NCBI RefSeq assembly: GCF_014653215.1
Contig: NZ_BNAI01000001.1
Coordinates: 891,011 to 955,010, forward strand
Direction of reading: 5' to 3'
DNA: 64,000 bases
Source of the DNA: Pseudolysinimonas yzui
Lineage (GTDB): Bacteria; Actinomycetota; Actinomycetes; Actinomycetales; Microbacteriaceae
The position numbers were made by a program, and so were the translations under genes. Each line of letters opens with the position of its first letter. Position 1 is the first letter of the stretch. The notes beneath the pieces are model-generated. The model did no database searches, was not told the DNA's origin, and saw nothing but the letters and a program-made list of their open reading frames with translations. Shown piece by piece: positions 18,721 to 27,340 of this stretch.

Positions 18721-19841
18721 TACCGACTGGCCCATTCCAGATAGAACGTGCCGACCCCGGCCGCGACGAAGAGCGCCGCGATCAGCCAGAACCGCACGAC
18801 GATCGTGATCTCGGCCCAGCCCTTGAGCTCGAAGTGATGCTGCAGCGGGCTCATCAGGAACACCCGACGCCCCTGCCCGAACCGCCACTTGGTGAGCTTG
18901 AAGTAGGCCCGCTGGATGATGACCGAGCCGGTCACGATGATGAACAGGCCGGCGATCAGCACGAGCAGCAGTTCCGTGCGGGTGAGGATCGCGAGAGCCG
19001 CGAGCGCACCGCCCAGGCCCATCGAACCGGTGTCGCCCATGAAGATCTTCGCGGGCGAGGTGTTCCACCACAGGAAGCCGAGAAGGGACCCGCACAGCGC
19101 CGCGGCGGCGACGGCCAGGTCGAGCGGGTCGCGCACCTCGTAGCACTTGTAGAAGGTCGGCGACCCGATGACGTTGTCGTTGAAGCACGACTGGTTCGCC
19201 TGCCAGAACCCGATGAAGATGTACGCCGAGATCGCGAAGATGGCCGCGCCGCTCGCCAACCCGTCGAGGCCGTCGGTGACGTTGACCGCGTTCGAGGTGC
19301 TCGTCGTGATGACGTTGACCCAGACGACGAAGAGCACGAAGCCGACGACCGAACCGAACGCGAACAGGTTGAGCCAGCTGATGTCGCGAACCCCGGAGAT
19401 GAGGGTCGACGCCGGCGTCAGGTCGTTCTCGTCGCGGAAGTTCTCGGTGATGGCGAAGATCGCGAAGACGCTGCCGACGACCACCTGCCCGACGATCTTC
19501 GTCCAGCCGCCGATTCCGAGGCTGCGCTGGTTGCGGATCTTGGTGAAGTCGTCGACGAATCCGACGAGCCCGAGCCCGAATGCCATCCCGAACACCAGAA
19601 CGCCGACCATCGTCCAGGGCACGCCGGCGACCAGGTGCCCGACGAGGTAGCCGAGGAACGCACCGGTGAGGAAGACGATGCCGCCCATCGTCGGCGTGCC
19701 GCGCTTGATGTGGTGGCTCTGCGGGCCGTCGTCCCGGATGAACTGGCCCCACCCGATTCGGGTGAACAACCGGATGAAGAGCGGGGTGAGGAAGAGCGTG
19801 AACGCAAGGGAGAAGGCTCCGGCGATCAGGAGGGCGATCAT
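18720..19841 (-). CDS. mraY: Phospho-N-acetylmuramoyl-pentapeptide transferase
   Basis: 373 residues with about ten transmembrane segments. It makes lipid I from UDP-MurNAc-pentapeptide and undecaprenyl phosphate. [18 protein letters not shown] (37-54), the Mg site DDFTK (97-101), [12 protein letters not shown], the [12 protein letters not shown] loop and [11 protein letters not shown] are all present. The ATG follows the murF stop directly (TAGATG). Confidence 0.97.
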   Translation of the reverse strand: MIALLIAGAFSLAFTLFLTPLFIRLFTRIGWGQFIRDDGPQSHHIKRGTPTMGGIVFLTGAFLGYLVGHLVAGVPWTMVGVLVFGMAFGLGLVGFVDDFTKIRNQRSLGIGGWTKIVGQVVVGSVFAIFAITENFRDENDLTPASTLISGVRDISWLNLFAFGSVVGFVLFVVWVNVITTSTSNAVNVTDGLDGLASGAAIFAISAYIFIGFWQANQSCFNDNVIGSPTFYKCYEVRDPLDLAVAAAALCGSLLGFLWWNTSPAKIFMGDTGSMGLGGALAALAILTRTELLLVLIAGLFIIVTGSVIIQRAYFKLTKWRFGQGRRVFLMSPLQHHFELKGWAEITIVVRFWLIAALFVAAGVGTFYLEWASR

Positions 19842-21239
19842 CTAGCTCACACCTCCGAGTCGGTCGCCCAGGAAGCGGAGCCCCGCGGACTTGGAGGACT
19901 TCACGAGCACGACGTCGCCGGACCGGAGTTCTCCCCGAAGGAGATCGTAGGCCGCGTCGGCATCGCCGACGAATACCGACTCTCCGTCCCACGACCCTTC
20001 GAGCCCGGCGGCCGCGTGGATGTGCCGCGCCCGTTCGCCGACCACGACGAGTTGCGAGATGTTGAGCCGCACGACGAGCCTGCCGATGCGGTCGTGCTCC
20101 TCTTGGGCGTACTCCCCCAGTTCGGCCATCTCACCGAGGACGGCGATCGAACGCCCGGTGCCGCCCCGGGTGATCTGCGCGAGGGTCTTGAGCGCCGCAG
20201 CAGTCGAGTCGGGGCTGGCGTTGTAGGCGTCGTTGATGACGGTGACGCCGTTGCCGGGCTCGAGCACCTCCATGCGCCAGCGCTCGGCCCGGGGCACCGT
20301 CTCGATCGCGGCGATCGCCCCCTCGGCCGGAATGCCCAGCTCGTGCGCGACCCCGAGCGCGGCGAGAGCGTTGGTCACGTTGTGCTCCCCCAGGATGCGC
20401 AGGGCGACCGGATGCCGGACCCCGTCGGCGAGGTAGTCGAACGTCGTACCGGTGGCGGTCGCCTGAACGTCGTCGGCGCGCAGGTCGTTGCCCTCGCCCA
20501 CTCCGAAGCGCACGACCCGGGCACGGGTCATCCCCGCCATCTCGTCGACCCGCGGGTCGTCGCCGTGCAGCAGGGCGACGGCATCCGGCGGCAAATCGGT
20601 GACCATCTCGGATTTCGCGCGCTGCACGGCGTCGATTCCGCCGAACTCGCCGGCGTGCGCGAGTCCCACCTTGAGCACGACCCCGATGTCGGGAGTGACG
20701 ATCGAGATCAGCCGCGCGATCTCGCCGATTCTCGACGCCCCCATCTCGACGATGAGGAACCGGGTGGCCTCGTCGACGCGCAGCATCGAGATCGGCGCGC
20801 CGACCTGGTTGTTGAACGAGCCTTCGGGAGCGACGGTCGGCCCTTCCGCGGAGAGGATCGCCCGTAGCAGGTTCTTCGTCGTGGTCTTGCCGTTCGACCC
20901 GGTGATCGCGACCACCTCGAGCTGGCCGAGCGCCCGCACCCGGGCGACGACTTCTCGCGCCAGCGCCGCCAGCGCCTCGACGCCGTCGGGCACGACGATC
21001 AGCGCCGCGTCGACATCGACGTCGCGCTCGGCGATCACCAGGGCGGCTCCGGCGTCGACGGCGTCCCCGGCGAAGAGGGCGCCGTCGGTGGTCTCGCCCG
21101 GCAGCGCGAAGAACACCGAGCCCGGCGACACCAGCCGCGAGTCGGTCTCGACGCTCCCGTCGATGACCGTGGCCGGGTCGCCCCGCACGATCCGGCCGCC
21201 GAGTGCGTCAGCGATCTCGGCCAGGGTGAGGGCGATCAC
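19842..21239 (-). CDS. murF: UDP-MurNAc-tripeptide--D-alanyl-D-alanine ligase
   Basis: 465 residues from the GTG at 21239, overlapping the murE TGA. It adds the D-Ala-D-Ala dipeptide. The N-terminal substrate domain (SVETDSRLVSPGSVFFAL), the ATP loop TGSNGKTTTK (113-122) and VINDAYNASPDSTAAALK are typical of MurF. Confidence 0.97.
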   Translation of the reverse strand: MIALTLAEIADALGGRIVRGDPATVIDGSVETDSRLVSPGSVFFALPGETTDGALFAGDAVDAGAALVIAERDVDVDAALIVVPDGVEALAALAREVVARVRALGQLEVVAITGSNGKTTTKNLLRAILSAEGPTVAPEGSFNNQVGAPISMLRVDEATRFLIVEMGASRIGEIARLISIVTPDIGVVLKVGLAHAGEFGGIDAVQRAKSEMVTDLPPDAVALLHGDDPRVDEMAGMTRARVVRFGVGEGNDLRADDVQATATGTTFDYLADGVRHPVALRILGEHNVTNALAALGVAHELGIPAEGAIAAIETVPRAERWRMEVLEPGNGVTVINDAYNASPDSTAAALKTLAQITRGGTGRSIAVLGEMAELGEYAQEEHDRIGRLVVRLNISQLVVVGERARHIHAAAGLEGSWDGESVFVGDADAAYDLLRGELRSGDVVLVKSSKSAGLRFLGDRLGGVS

Positions 21240-22795
21240 CAGCCGGCCTCGCGCAGGGCCGCCCGGGCGAGTTCGCGGGCCGAATACGGGGTGCGTACGC
21301 CCTCGATGTCGCGATAGTCCTGATGTCCGGGGCCCGCCCAGAGGATCGAGTCGCCCTCTTTGGCGAGCGAGACGGCCTTGAGGATCGCGGCTTCGGGCGG
21401 GCTCACCTCGTAGATCTCGGGCTGGTGCTGCGCCTGGGCCGCGCCCTCGAGCAGGGTCTTCCTGATCGAGGCGGCGTTCTCGAAGCGCGGGTGGTGGTCG
21501 GTGATGATCAGGATGTCGCAGCCCTCCGCCGCGACGCGCCCCATCGCGTGACGCTTGGAGGCATCCCGATCGCCGTCGGCTCCGAACACCATGATCGTGC
21601 GGCCCGCCGTGAACTGGCGCACGGCCGCGAGGGTGTTCTCGAACGCGTCGGGGCTGTGCCCGAAGTCGACGTAGACGCTCGGCCCACGGTCGCCTGACAC
21701 GCGCTCGGTGCGACCCGGGAGGTAGGCCCGGATGCCGCCGTCGGCGTCCAGGGCGGCCCCGATCGCCTCGAGCTCGAATCCCGCCTCGACGAGCATGACG
21801 ATGCCCAGGGCGGCGTTCGCGGCCATGTGCCAGCCGATGAGCGGCTCGCGGGTGACGAGGCTGCGCCCCTCCGGTCCGCTCAGCCGGAACTCGGTGTACG
21901 CGGGCGTCGAATCGAGGATCTCGACCGTCCAGTCCGCCCCGGCGACGTCCTCGGGGGTCGCGTGCCCGATCGTCGCGATCGTCGTCACCGGGATGCGGGC
22001 CTCCTCGACGACGCGAGCGCCGTAGGAGGTGTCGAGGCAGACCACCGCGCGCTTGGCGAGCTCGGGCTGGAACAACGGCAACTTCGCCCGGAAGTACTCC
22101 TCCATGTCGGCGTAGTCGTCGAGGTGGTCGTGGCTGAGGTTGGTGAATCCGGCGACGTCGAACACCAGCCCGTCGACCCGGTGGTGGGTGAGGGCCTGAG
22201 CGCTCACCTCGACCGCGACCGCGCGCACGCCGCTCTCCCGCATCCGCGCCAGCAGCGCGTGCATCTCGCTCGCCTCCGGCGTGGTCAGCCGGCTGACGAT
22301 CGTCAGGTCTCCGATGTGGCGCTCGGCGGTCGAGGACAGCCCGGTGACGAGCCCGAGCTGCCGCAACACCGCTTCGAGCAGGTAGGAGGTGGAGGTCTTG
22401 CCGTTGGTGCCGGTCGTGCCGAACAGCAGCGGCGGGTCTTCCCGCGTGCGGTACACCCACGCCGCAATCTCACCGAGCGCGAGTCGCGGGTTCTCGACGA
22501 GCAGGATCGGCAGGCCGGCGTCGGCGGCGAGCTCGGCGCCCTCGGCATCGGTGAGCAGCGCGACCGCGCCGCCCTCACGCGCCTCGGCGGCGAACGCGGC
22601 ACCGTGGCCCTTCGCGCCCTTCACGCCGACGAAGAGGTCGCCGGGATGCAGGTCGCCCGTGCCGATCGTCACCCCGCTGATCTCGACCCCGTCGAGGCTG
22701 CCGCGGTAGTCGATCCCGAACTCCTGGACGAAGCCGGCGAGCGAGCGGGGCGAGGGGTGCTCGGGCCGAAGGACCGGGGGAATCCGAGAACTCAC
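21236..22795 (-). CDS. murE: UDP-MurNAc-dipeptide--diamino acid ligase (MurE family)
   Basis: 519 residues with a GTG start behind AAAGGAGTCGG. It adds the third residue of the stem peptide. The ATP loop is GTTGTNGKTSTS (126-137). The substrate-selecting motif, DNPR in meso-diaminopimelate enzymes and DNPA in the S. aureus lysine enzyme, reads DHHPR at 433-437. Many Microbacteriaceae have B-type peptidoglycan without diaminopimelate, so a different third residue is plausible. The actual substrate cannot be assigned. Confidence 0.94.
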   Translation of the reverse strand: MSSRIPPVLRPEHPSPRSLAGFVQEFGIDYRGSLDGVEISGVTIGTGDLHPGDLFVGVKGAKGHGAAFAAEAREGGAVALLTDAEGAELAADAGLPILLVENPRLALGEIAAWVYRTREDPPLLFGTTGTNGKTSTSYLLEAVLRQLGLVTGLSSTAERHIGDLTIVSRLTTPEASEMHALLARMRESGVRAVAVEVSAQALTHHRVDGLVFDVAGFTNLSHDHLDDYADMEEYFRAKLPLFQPELAKRAVVCLDTSYGARVVEEARIPVTTIATIGHATPEDVAGADWTVEILDSTPAYTEFRLSGPEGRSLVTREPLIGWHMAANAALGIVMLVEAGFELEAIGAALDADGGIRAYLPGRTERVSGDRGPSVYVDFGHSPDAFENTLAAVRQFTAGRTIMVFGADGDRDASKRHAMGRVAAEGCDILIITDHHPRFENAASIRKTLLEGAAQAQHQPEIYEVSPPEAAILKAVSLAKEGDSILWAGPGHQDYRDIEGVRTPYSARELARAALREAGW

Positions 22796-22853
22796 CCGAC
22801 TCCTTTCCTCTGCTTGCCACTCCGGCCCGCGGGCCGCGAGGCGGGCTCCCGCT

Positions 22854-24623
22854 CTACCAGACGAGCGGAAGGTTCGGCGCCGCTTCCGTCGAAGGCGTGA
22901 TCCGGAAGGTCTTGATGACCTGCTCCATGATCGCGTTGAAGACGGGGGCGGCGGCAGCCGAAGACTTCATCGTATCGGGCTTGCCGAGCGTCACGACAAT
23001 GGCGTACTCGGGGTTGTCGGCCGGGAACACTCCGGCGTACGAGACGATGCGCTCGGAGCCGTATCGGCCGTTCTCGGCGACCTCGCCCGTTCCGGTCTTC
23101 GCCGCGATGCGGTAGCCCGGCACGCTGACGACATCGCGGGAGGCGCCCTGGCTGGCGACCGTCTCCATCATCAGCAGCGTCGTGTCGGCGGCGTACTCGC
23201 TGACGACCCGTTCGCCGGTCGGCACCGGCACATCGGTCCAGGTGCCGTCGGCGTGCTCGCAGCCCGCCACCAGCGTCAGCGGCATCCGCACGCCGCCGTT
23301 GCCGAGCGTCTGGTACAGGCTCGCCATCTGCGCGCTGGTGGCCGTGATGCCCTGCCCGAACATCTGGGTGGCGAGGGTGACGGTGTCGGACTGGGTCTGC
23401 TCGGGGGTGTAGACGGTGCCGCCGTCCTCGCCGAGGAAGCCGGCCTCGGTCGGCTCACCGAACCCGAACGCCCGGAAGGCGTCGTACTTCTCCTGCGGAT
23501 TCAGCCGTTCGCTGAGCATCACCGTGCCGATGTTCGAGGAGTTCATCAGGATGCCGGTGGCGGTCCAGCGCAGGTCTCCGTGTGAGAACACGTCGGTGAT
23601 GTTCTCCCCCGCCGGCAGGCCGTTCGTGTAGTTGCCGGGCACCGTGACCGGGGTCTCGGGCGTGATGAGCCCCTTGTCGAGCAGGGTCGCGAAGGCGACG
23701 GGCTTCATGATCGAGCCGGGCTCGAACGGGGCGGTGAAGCTGCGCGCCCCCGAGTTCTCGGCGCTCACCGAGTTGAGGTCGTTCGGGTCGATCGACGGCC
23801 AGTCCGCCGCGACGACGATCTCACCCGTGGCGACGCGCACGACCATCGCGGTGCCCCAGTCCGCGCCGACGGCAGTCGCCTGCTCGGCGAGTCGTTGCTG
23901 CGCGTACCACTGCAGGTCGGCGTCGATCGTGAGGTGCACGGTTCCGCCGTCAATCGGTTCCTGCTCGACGACGAGGCTCCCTGGAAGGCGAACCCCATCG
24001 GCGCTACGTTCGAACGTGGAGGTACCCGCAGTCGCAGCAAGACACTCGTTCTCACGGTATTCCGTGCCGGCAAGGGGCGCCGAGTCGAAGCCGAGGAAGC
24101 CGACGAGGTTCCCCGCAATCGCGCCTCTCGGGTAGGTGCGAGCGGGCCTCAACTCCGAGTACACCCAGCCGATGTCGAGGTCGAACACCGCGGTGAATGT
24201 CTCAAGTGTCACCGCTTGTACCAGGTAGGTGAAGTCCGATTCCGGGTCCTCGGTGAGCGCGGCGTAGAGGTCGGCGGCAGGGGTTCCCGTGAGCTCGGCG
24301 ATCTTAGCGATCGCCTCGGTCGTGGGCACTTCGACGCGCTCCTCGTCGATCGTCATCTCGGTCGTGTCGCCGACGTTCTTCGGCGAGGCCGTGATGTCGA
24401 ATCGGTCGACGCTGTCGGCGAGAACCGTGCCGTTGGCATCCACGATCTCGCCGCGGGAGCCCCAGACAGTGAGCGACATCGAGCGCCGGGCCTCCGCCGC
24501 CGCGGTCAGCTCCCCCGCTCGCACGACCTGGATGTCGACGAGCTTGACGACGAAGACCCCGACGATCGCGAAGACGGCGAACAGCGTCAGCGCCATGCGC
24601 CGTGCCGAGAGCCGTGAATACAT
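22854..24623 (-). CDS. ftsI: Septal transpeptidase FtsI (PBP3)
   Basis: 589 residues. A short cytoplasmic tail and one transmembrane segment (about 10-30) precede the dimerisation domain and the transpeptidase. Active-site motifs are SIMK (Ser304-Lys307), SSN (362-364) and KTG (509-511). It cross-links septal peptidoglycan with FtsW. There are no PASTA repeats at the C-terminus. It starts 19 bp after the FtsL-like gene and ends 58 bp before murE. Confidence 0.96.
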   Translation of the reverse strand: MYSRLSARRMALTLFAVFAIVGVFVVKLVDIQVVRAGELTAAAEARRSMSLTVWGSRGEIVDANGTVLADSVDRFDITASPKNVGDTTEMTIDEERVEVPTTEAIAKIAELTGTPAADLYAALTEDPESDFTYLVQAVTLETFTAVFDLDIGWVYSELRPARTYPRGAIAGNLVGFLGFDSAPLAGTEYRENECLAATAGTSTFERSADGVRLPGSLVVEQEPIDGGTVHLTIDADLQWYAQQRLAEQATAVGADWGTAMVVRVATGEIVVAADWPSIDPNDLNSVSAENSGARSFTAPFEPGSIMKPVAFATLLDKGLITPETPVTVPGNYTNGLPAGENITDVFSHGDLRWTATGILMNSSNIGTVMLSERLNPQEKYDAFRAFGFGEPTEAGFLGEDGGTVYTPEQTQSDTVTLATQMFGQGITATSAQMASLYQTLGNGGVRMPLTLVAGCEHADGTWTDVPVPTGERVVSEYAADTTLLMMETVASQGASRDVVSVPGYRIAAKTGTGEVAENGRYGSERIVSYAGVFPADNPEYAIVVTLGKPDTMKSSAAAAPVFNAIMEQVIKTFRITPSTEAAPNLPLVW

Positions 24624-24642
24624 GGGGCCGCCCTTTCCGGCG

Positions 24643-25212
24643 TCAGCGGGTGGTCGGCGAGGGGATCGTGCCGGGTGATGAGGAGCCCGGCTGCGACGAC
24701 GCGCCGTTCGCCTGAGGCGTGCCGGTCGATCCCGAGGCCTGCTCGTCGGCCGGTTCCACGAGCGTCGCGCCGCTCAGCAGGGAGTTGCCGATCTGGTTGC
24801 CGCTCGAACCGGTGAGGCTGCCGCCCGCCGCCGTCGGGTTGCCCGACACGGCACCCGTCGACAGGTCGAGGAACACCGGGTTGCCACTGGCGATCATGCC
24901 CAGGTTCTCGGCGTTCGCCGTGAGGTTCTGCGTCGACGACAGCACCTCGAGCTCTTCGGTGAGCGCCTGCTCCTGGCGAAGCAGGTCGCGTTGCTGGGTC
25001 TGCAGCCCGGCGATCGTGTACGCGCCGTCAGCGAGCACGATGCTGAGCAGCAACTGGGCCAGCAGGATGACGCCGATTCCCGAGATGGTGACGATCGCCG
25101 GCAGCACCCGGGGGCGGGCGCGCCGCTGGGCTCGGGTCGGCGCGACCTCGAGGTGACGGCGGGGTTCCGGTGACCGTGCCGGCCGCGGGGACGCGAGCGG
25201 GAGCGCGCTCAT
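24643..25212 (-). CDS. ftsL: FtsL-like bitopic membrane protein
   Basis: 189 residues. A basic cytoplasmic stretch (1-37) is followed by one transmembrane helix (about 38-61), a short coiled coil (66-95, [19 protein letters not shown]) and [17 protein letters not shown], which resembles the conserved end of the FtsL coiled coil. Position between rsmH and ftsI is the FtsL position. The last 70 residues are a low-complexity Ser/Gly/Thr/Pro tail, longer than usual for FtsL. The ATG overlaps the rsmH stop as ATGA. The identification rests on context and topology, as FtsL sequences diverge quickly. Confidence 0.8.
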   Translation of the reverse strand: MSALPLASPRPARSPEPRRHLEVAPTRAQRRARPRVLPAIVTISGIGVILLAQLLLSIVLADGAYTIAGLQTQQRDLLRQEQALTEELEVLSSTQNLTANAENLGMIASGNPVFLDLSTGAVSGNPTAAGGSLTGSSGNQIGNSLLSGATLVEPADEQASGSTGTPQANGASSQPGSSSPGTIPSPTTR

Positions 25213-26189
25213 GCGGCCACCGCCCGGATGCGTTCAGCGGCGCGCAGCCGCACCGAGGCCGCTCGCGGGTTGCGGGCGCGCTCGGCGTCGCTCGCCTGCT
25301 CGGCGCCGCGCACGAGCAGCTTGAACTCAGGTGCGTGCTCGGGCAGTTCGACCGGCAGTCCACGCGGGGCCGTCGAGGTCGACCGTGCGGCGAACTCGCG
25401 CTTCACGATGCGGTCTTCGAGCGACTGGTAGGCGAGAACGACGATGCGTCCGCCGACCTCGAGCGCCGCGAGCGCTGCGGGAATGGTGCGGGCGAGCACG
25501 TCGAGTTCGGCGTTGACCTCGATACGCAGGGCCTGGAACACCCGTTTCGCGGGGTGGCCGGCGTTCTTGACGGCGGCGGGCGTCGCCGCCTGCAGGATGT
25601 CGACGAGCTGCGCCGATGTCTCGATCGGCGCGAGCGCCCGCGCCTGCACGATCCTGCGGGCGTACCGGGCGCTGAGCTTCTCTTCGCCGTACTCGAAGAA
25701 GATGCGCCGCAGGGCGCCCTCGTCGTACTCGGCCAGGATGCGGGCGGCGGTGAGCGGTGCGGTCGGGTCCATCCGCATGTCGAGGGCCGCGTCGCGGGCA
25801 TAGGAGAAGCCCCGGTCGACCCGGTCGAGCTGCATGGATGACACGCCGAGGTCGTAGAGGATGCCGGCGACCCCCGGGATGCCGAGGTCGGCGAGCACCG
25901 TCGGCAGCGCATCCGAGACCGCGTGCACGAGGTGCGTGCGGTCGGCAAAGGGCTTCAAGCGCTCCCGCGCCAGGCGCAACGCCTCAGGGTCCCGGTCGAT
26001 CCCGACCAGGGTGAGGTCGGGGAATCGGCGCAGGAACGCTTCGGCGTGCCCGCCGAGGCCGAGCGTGCCGTCGACGAGCACTGCGCCGGCGCGTTCGAGG
26101 GCAGGTGCGAGCAGTTCGAGGCAGCGCTCGAGCATGACCGGGGTGTGGAGGGCGTCGTCGGACGCGGTCGGGTTCGTCGGGTCTGTCAT
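25209..26189 (-). CDS. rsmH: 16S rRNA (cytosine-1402-N4)-methyltransferase
   Basis: 326 residues. RsmH (MraW) methylates C1402 in the ribosomal P site. It has [15 protein letters not shown] near 15-29, the SAM loop [15 protein letters not shown] (39-53), GIDRDPEAL, and [15 protein letters not shown] in the C-terminal region. The ATG at 26189 has no good ribosome binding site, and a 102-bp structured gap separates it from mraZ. Confidence 0.97.
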   Translation of the reverse strand: MTDPTNPTASDDALHTPVMLERCLELLAPALERAGAVLVDGTLGLGGHAEAFLRRFPDLTLVGIDRDPEALRLARERLKPFADRTHLVHAVSDALPTVLADLGIPGVAGILYDLGVSSMQLDRVDRGFSYARDAALDMRMDPTAPLTAARILAEYDEGALRRIFFEYGEEKLSARYARRIVQARALAPIETSAQLVDILQAATPAAVKNAGHPAKRVFQALRIEVNAELDVLARTIPAALAALEVGGRIVVLAYQSLEDRIVKREFAARSTSTAPRGLPVELPEHAPEFKLLVRGAEQASDAERARNPRAASVRLRAAERIRAVAA

Positions 26190-26207
26190 GGCGATGTGGG
26201 GGCCGGG

Positions 26208-26289
26208 CCCTCGAACCTGATCCCCATCCGCTGCGACCTGGCTCTGGGGAAGTGAGTCAGGGTGCGCGGCTGAGGGTCGGGTTCGAGGG
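26208..26289 (-). other. Nested inverted repeats in the mraZ-rsmH gap
   Basis: CCCTCGAACC (26208-26217) pairs perfectly with GGTTCGAGGG (26280-26289), and inside it TCCCCA (26221-26226) pairs with TGGGGA (26245-26250). The outer stem encloses nearly the whole gap. It could protect or attenuate the dcw transcript after mraZ; no U tract follows, so it is not a standard terminator. Confidence 0.35.
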
Positions 26290-26291
26290 AT

Positions 26292-26723
26292 CTAGAAGAG
26301 GCCCGCGATCACCTCCCCGTCGGCGGCGGCATAGCCGGATTCGGTCGCGGCGTAGAACTCGTTCCACGCCGCGGTGTCCCAGATCTCGGCGCGCGTTCCG
26401 GCGCCGATCATCGTGAGTTCGCGATCGAGGCCCGCGTATTCGCGGAGCATCGACGGCACGGTGACGCGCCGCTGCTTGTCGGGGATCTCCTGCGTGGCGC
26501 CGGAGAGGAAGAGACGGATGTAGTCGCGCCCCTCTTTCGTGGTCACGGGCGCGGTGCTCATCCGTTCGTGGACCTTCTCGAACTCGCGCTCCGAGTAGAC
26601 GAAGACGCAGCGGTCGACCCCACGGGTCATGACCAGTCCGCCGGAGAACTCGTCCCAGAACTTGGCCGGGAGGATGACGCGGCCCTTGTCGTCGAGCTTG
26701 GGCGCGAAGGTGCCGAGCAACAT
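26292..26723 (-). CDS. mraZ: Transcriptional regulator MraZ
   Basis: 143 residues, two AbrB-like MraZ domains. Landmarks are [21 protein letters not shown] (2-22) and the second repeat [18 protein letters not shown]. MraZ binds short repeats in front of its own gene and regulates the dcw cluster. A GAGGGGG ribosome binding site precedes the ATG. It is the first gene of the minus-strand dcw run. Confidence 0.97.
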   Translation of the reverse strand: MLLGTFAPKLDDKGRVILPAKFWDEFSGGLVMTRGVDRCVFVYSEREFEKVHERMSTAPVTTKEGRDYIRLFLSGATQEIPDKQRRVTVPSMLREYAGLDRELTMIGAGTRAEIWDTAAWNEFYAATESGYAAADGEVIAGLF

Positions 26724-26760
26724 GCGGCCACCCCCTCACTTCTCCGGCCAGACGTCTGAG

Positions 26761-26810
26761 GTTCCTCCACTTTACTCCACATTCCTCCCCAAGCAACCAT
26801 TTTCCGCCAC
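26761..26810 (-). promoter_or_regulatory. MraZ operator: five 10-bp direct repeats over the mraZ promoter
   Basis: Read on the minus strand, 26810 to 26761 divides exactly into five decamers: GTGGCGGAAA, ATGGTTGCTT, GGGGAGGAAT, GTGGAGTAAA, GTGGAGGAAC. All five carry GG at positions 3-4. MraZ is known to bind NGGG/GTGG-type boxes repeated every 10 bp. A -35-like TTGCTT (26796-26791) and a -10 TAAAGT (26774-26769) with a 16-bp spacer lie inside the repeats, so binding should repress the promoter. Confidence 0.8.
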
Positions 26811-26869
26811 TTACCCTCCCTTTGGGGCCACGGCGCTCCCCGGTGGCGCCCCGCGGAGCGCGCGGGCAA

Positions 26870-26897
26870 CAAAAAAAGGCCGACCCGAAGGTCGGCC
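26870..26897 (-). terminator. Rho-independent terminator of the DUF3040 gene
   Basis: On the minus strand GGCCGACC-TTCG-GGTCGGCC is followed by seven T residues: a perfect 8-bp stem, a tetraloop and a U tract. It lies 25 bp after the DUF3040 stop codon and isolates the dcw promoter downstream. Confidence 0.93.
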
Positions 26898-26921
26898 TGA
26901 ACAGATGGGAAAGGCGGGGTG

Positions 26922-27278
26922 TCAGTCCTCGCTGTCGCGACGCTGTTCCCAGCGCTCGCCGAGGGTGTCCATGAAGGTGGGTCGCCGGGGCGCATCGGGT
27001 GCGGCGCGCGGAATGGTCAGGCGACGCGGCGGGGCGAACCCGAGCAGCGCGCCGACGAACATCACCGCGAATCCGAGCACGCCGACGAGCGGCTGCTGCA
27101 CGACGACGCCGACGATGAGGAGCACGATGCCGATGACCCCGGCGAGGATGGCGAGGGCGATCGCCGTGTAGTTGGCGCGTCCACGAGCGCCCACCTTGGC
27201 GACATCGTCTGCGTCGTGGTGGTAAAGGCTGCGCTCCATCTCATCGAGGAGGCGCTGCTCCTGCTCAGAAAGTGGCAT
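26922..27278 (-). CDS. DUF3040 membrane protein
   Basis: 118 residues with a strong CAAGGAG ribosome binding site. The N-terminus MPLSEQEQRLLDEMERSLYHHDADDVA is the DUF3040 signature, followed by two transmembrane segments (about 38-60 and 64-81) and a charged tail. Function is unknown; the family is commonly found next to mraZ in actinobacteria, as here. A clear TACAAT -10 precedes it and a terminator follows, so it is a single-gene unit. Confidence 0.9.
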   Translation of the reverse strand: MPLSEQEQRLLDEMERSLYHHDADDVAKVGARGRANYTAIALAILAGVIGIVLLIVGVVVQQPLVGVLGFAVMFVGALLGFAPPRRLTIPRAAPDAPRRPTFMDTLGERWEQRRDSED

Positions 27279-27305
27279 TGTGAACTCCTTGACCGCGAGA
27301 AGCTC

Positions 27306-27334
27306 ATTGTAGGCCGCTCACACGCCGATAAGGT
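27306..27334. promoter_or_regulatory. Divergent promoters of the DUF3040 gene and the prenyl synthase
   Basis: Minus strand: TACAAT at 27311-27306, giving a leader of about 20 nt. Plus strand: TAAGGT at 27329-27334 with a 6-nt gap to the GTG at 27341 (leaderless), and TTGTAG at 27307-27312 as a -35 with a 16-bp spacer. The plus -35 is thus almost the complement of the minus -10. Confidence 0.55.
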
Positions 27335-27340
27335 AGGCGC

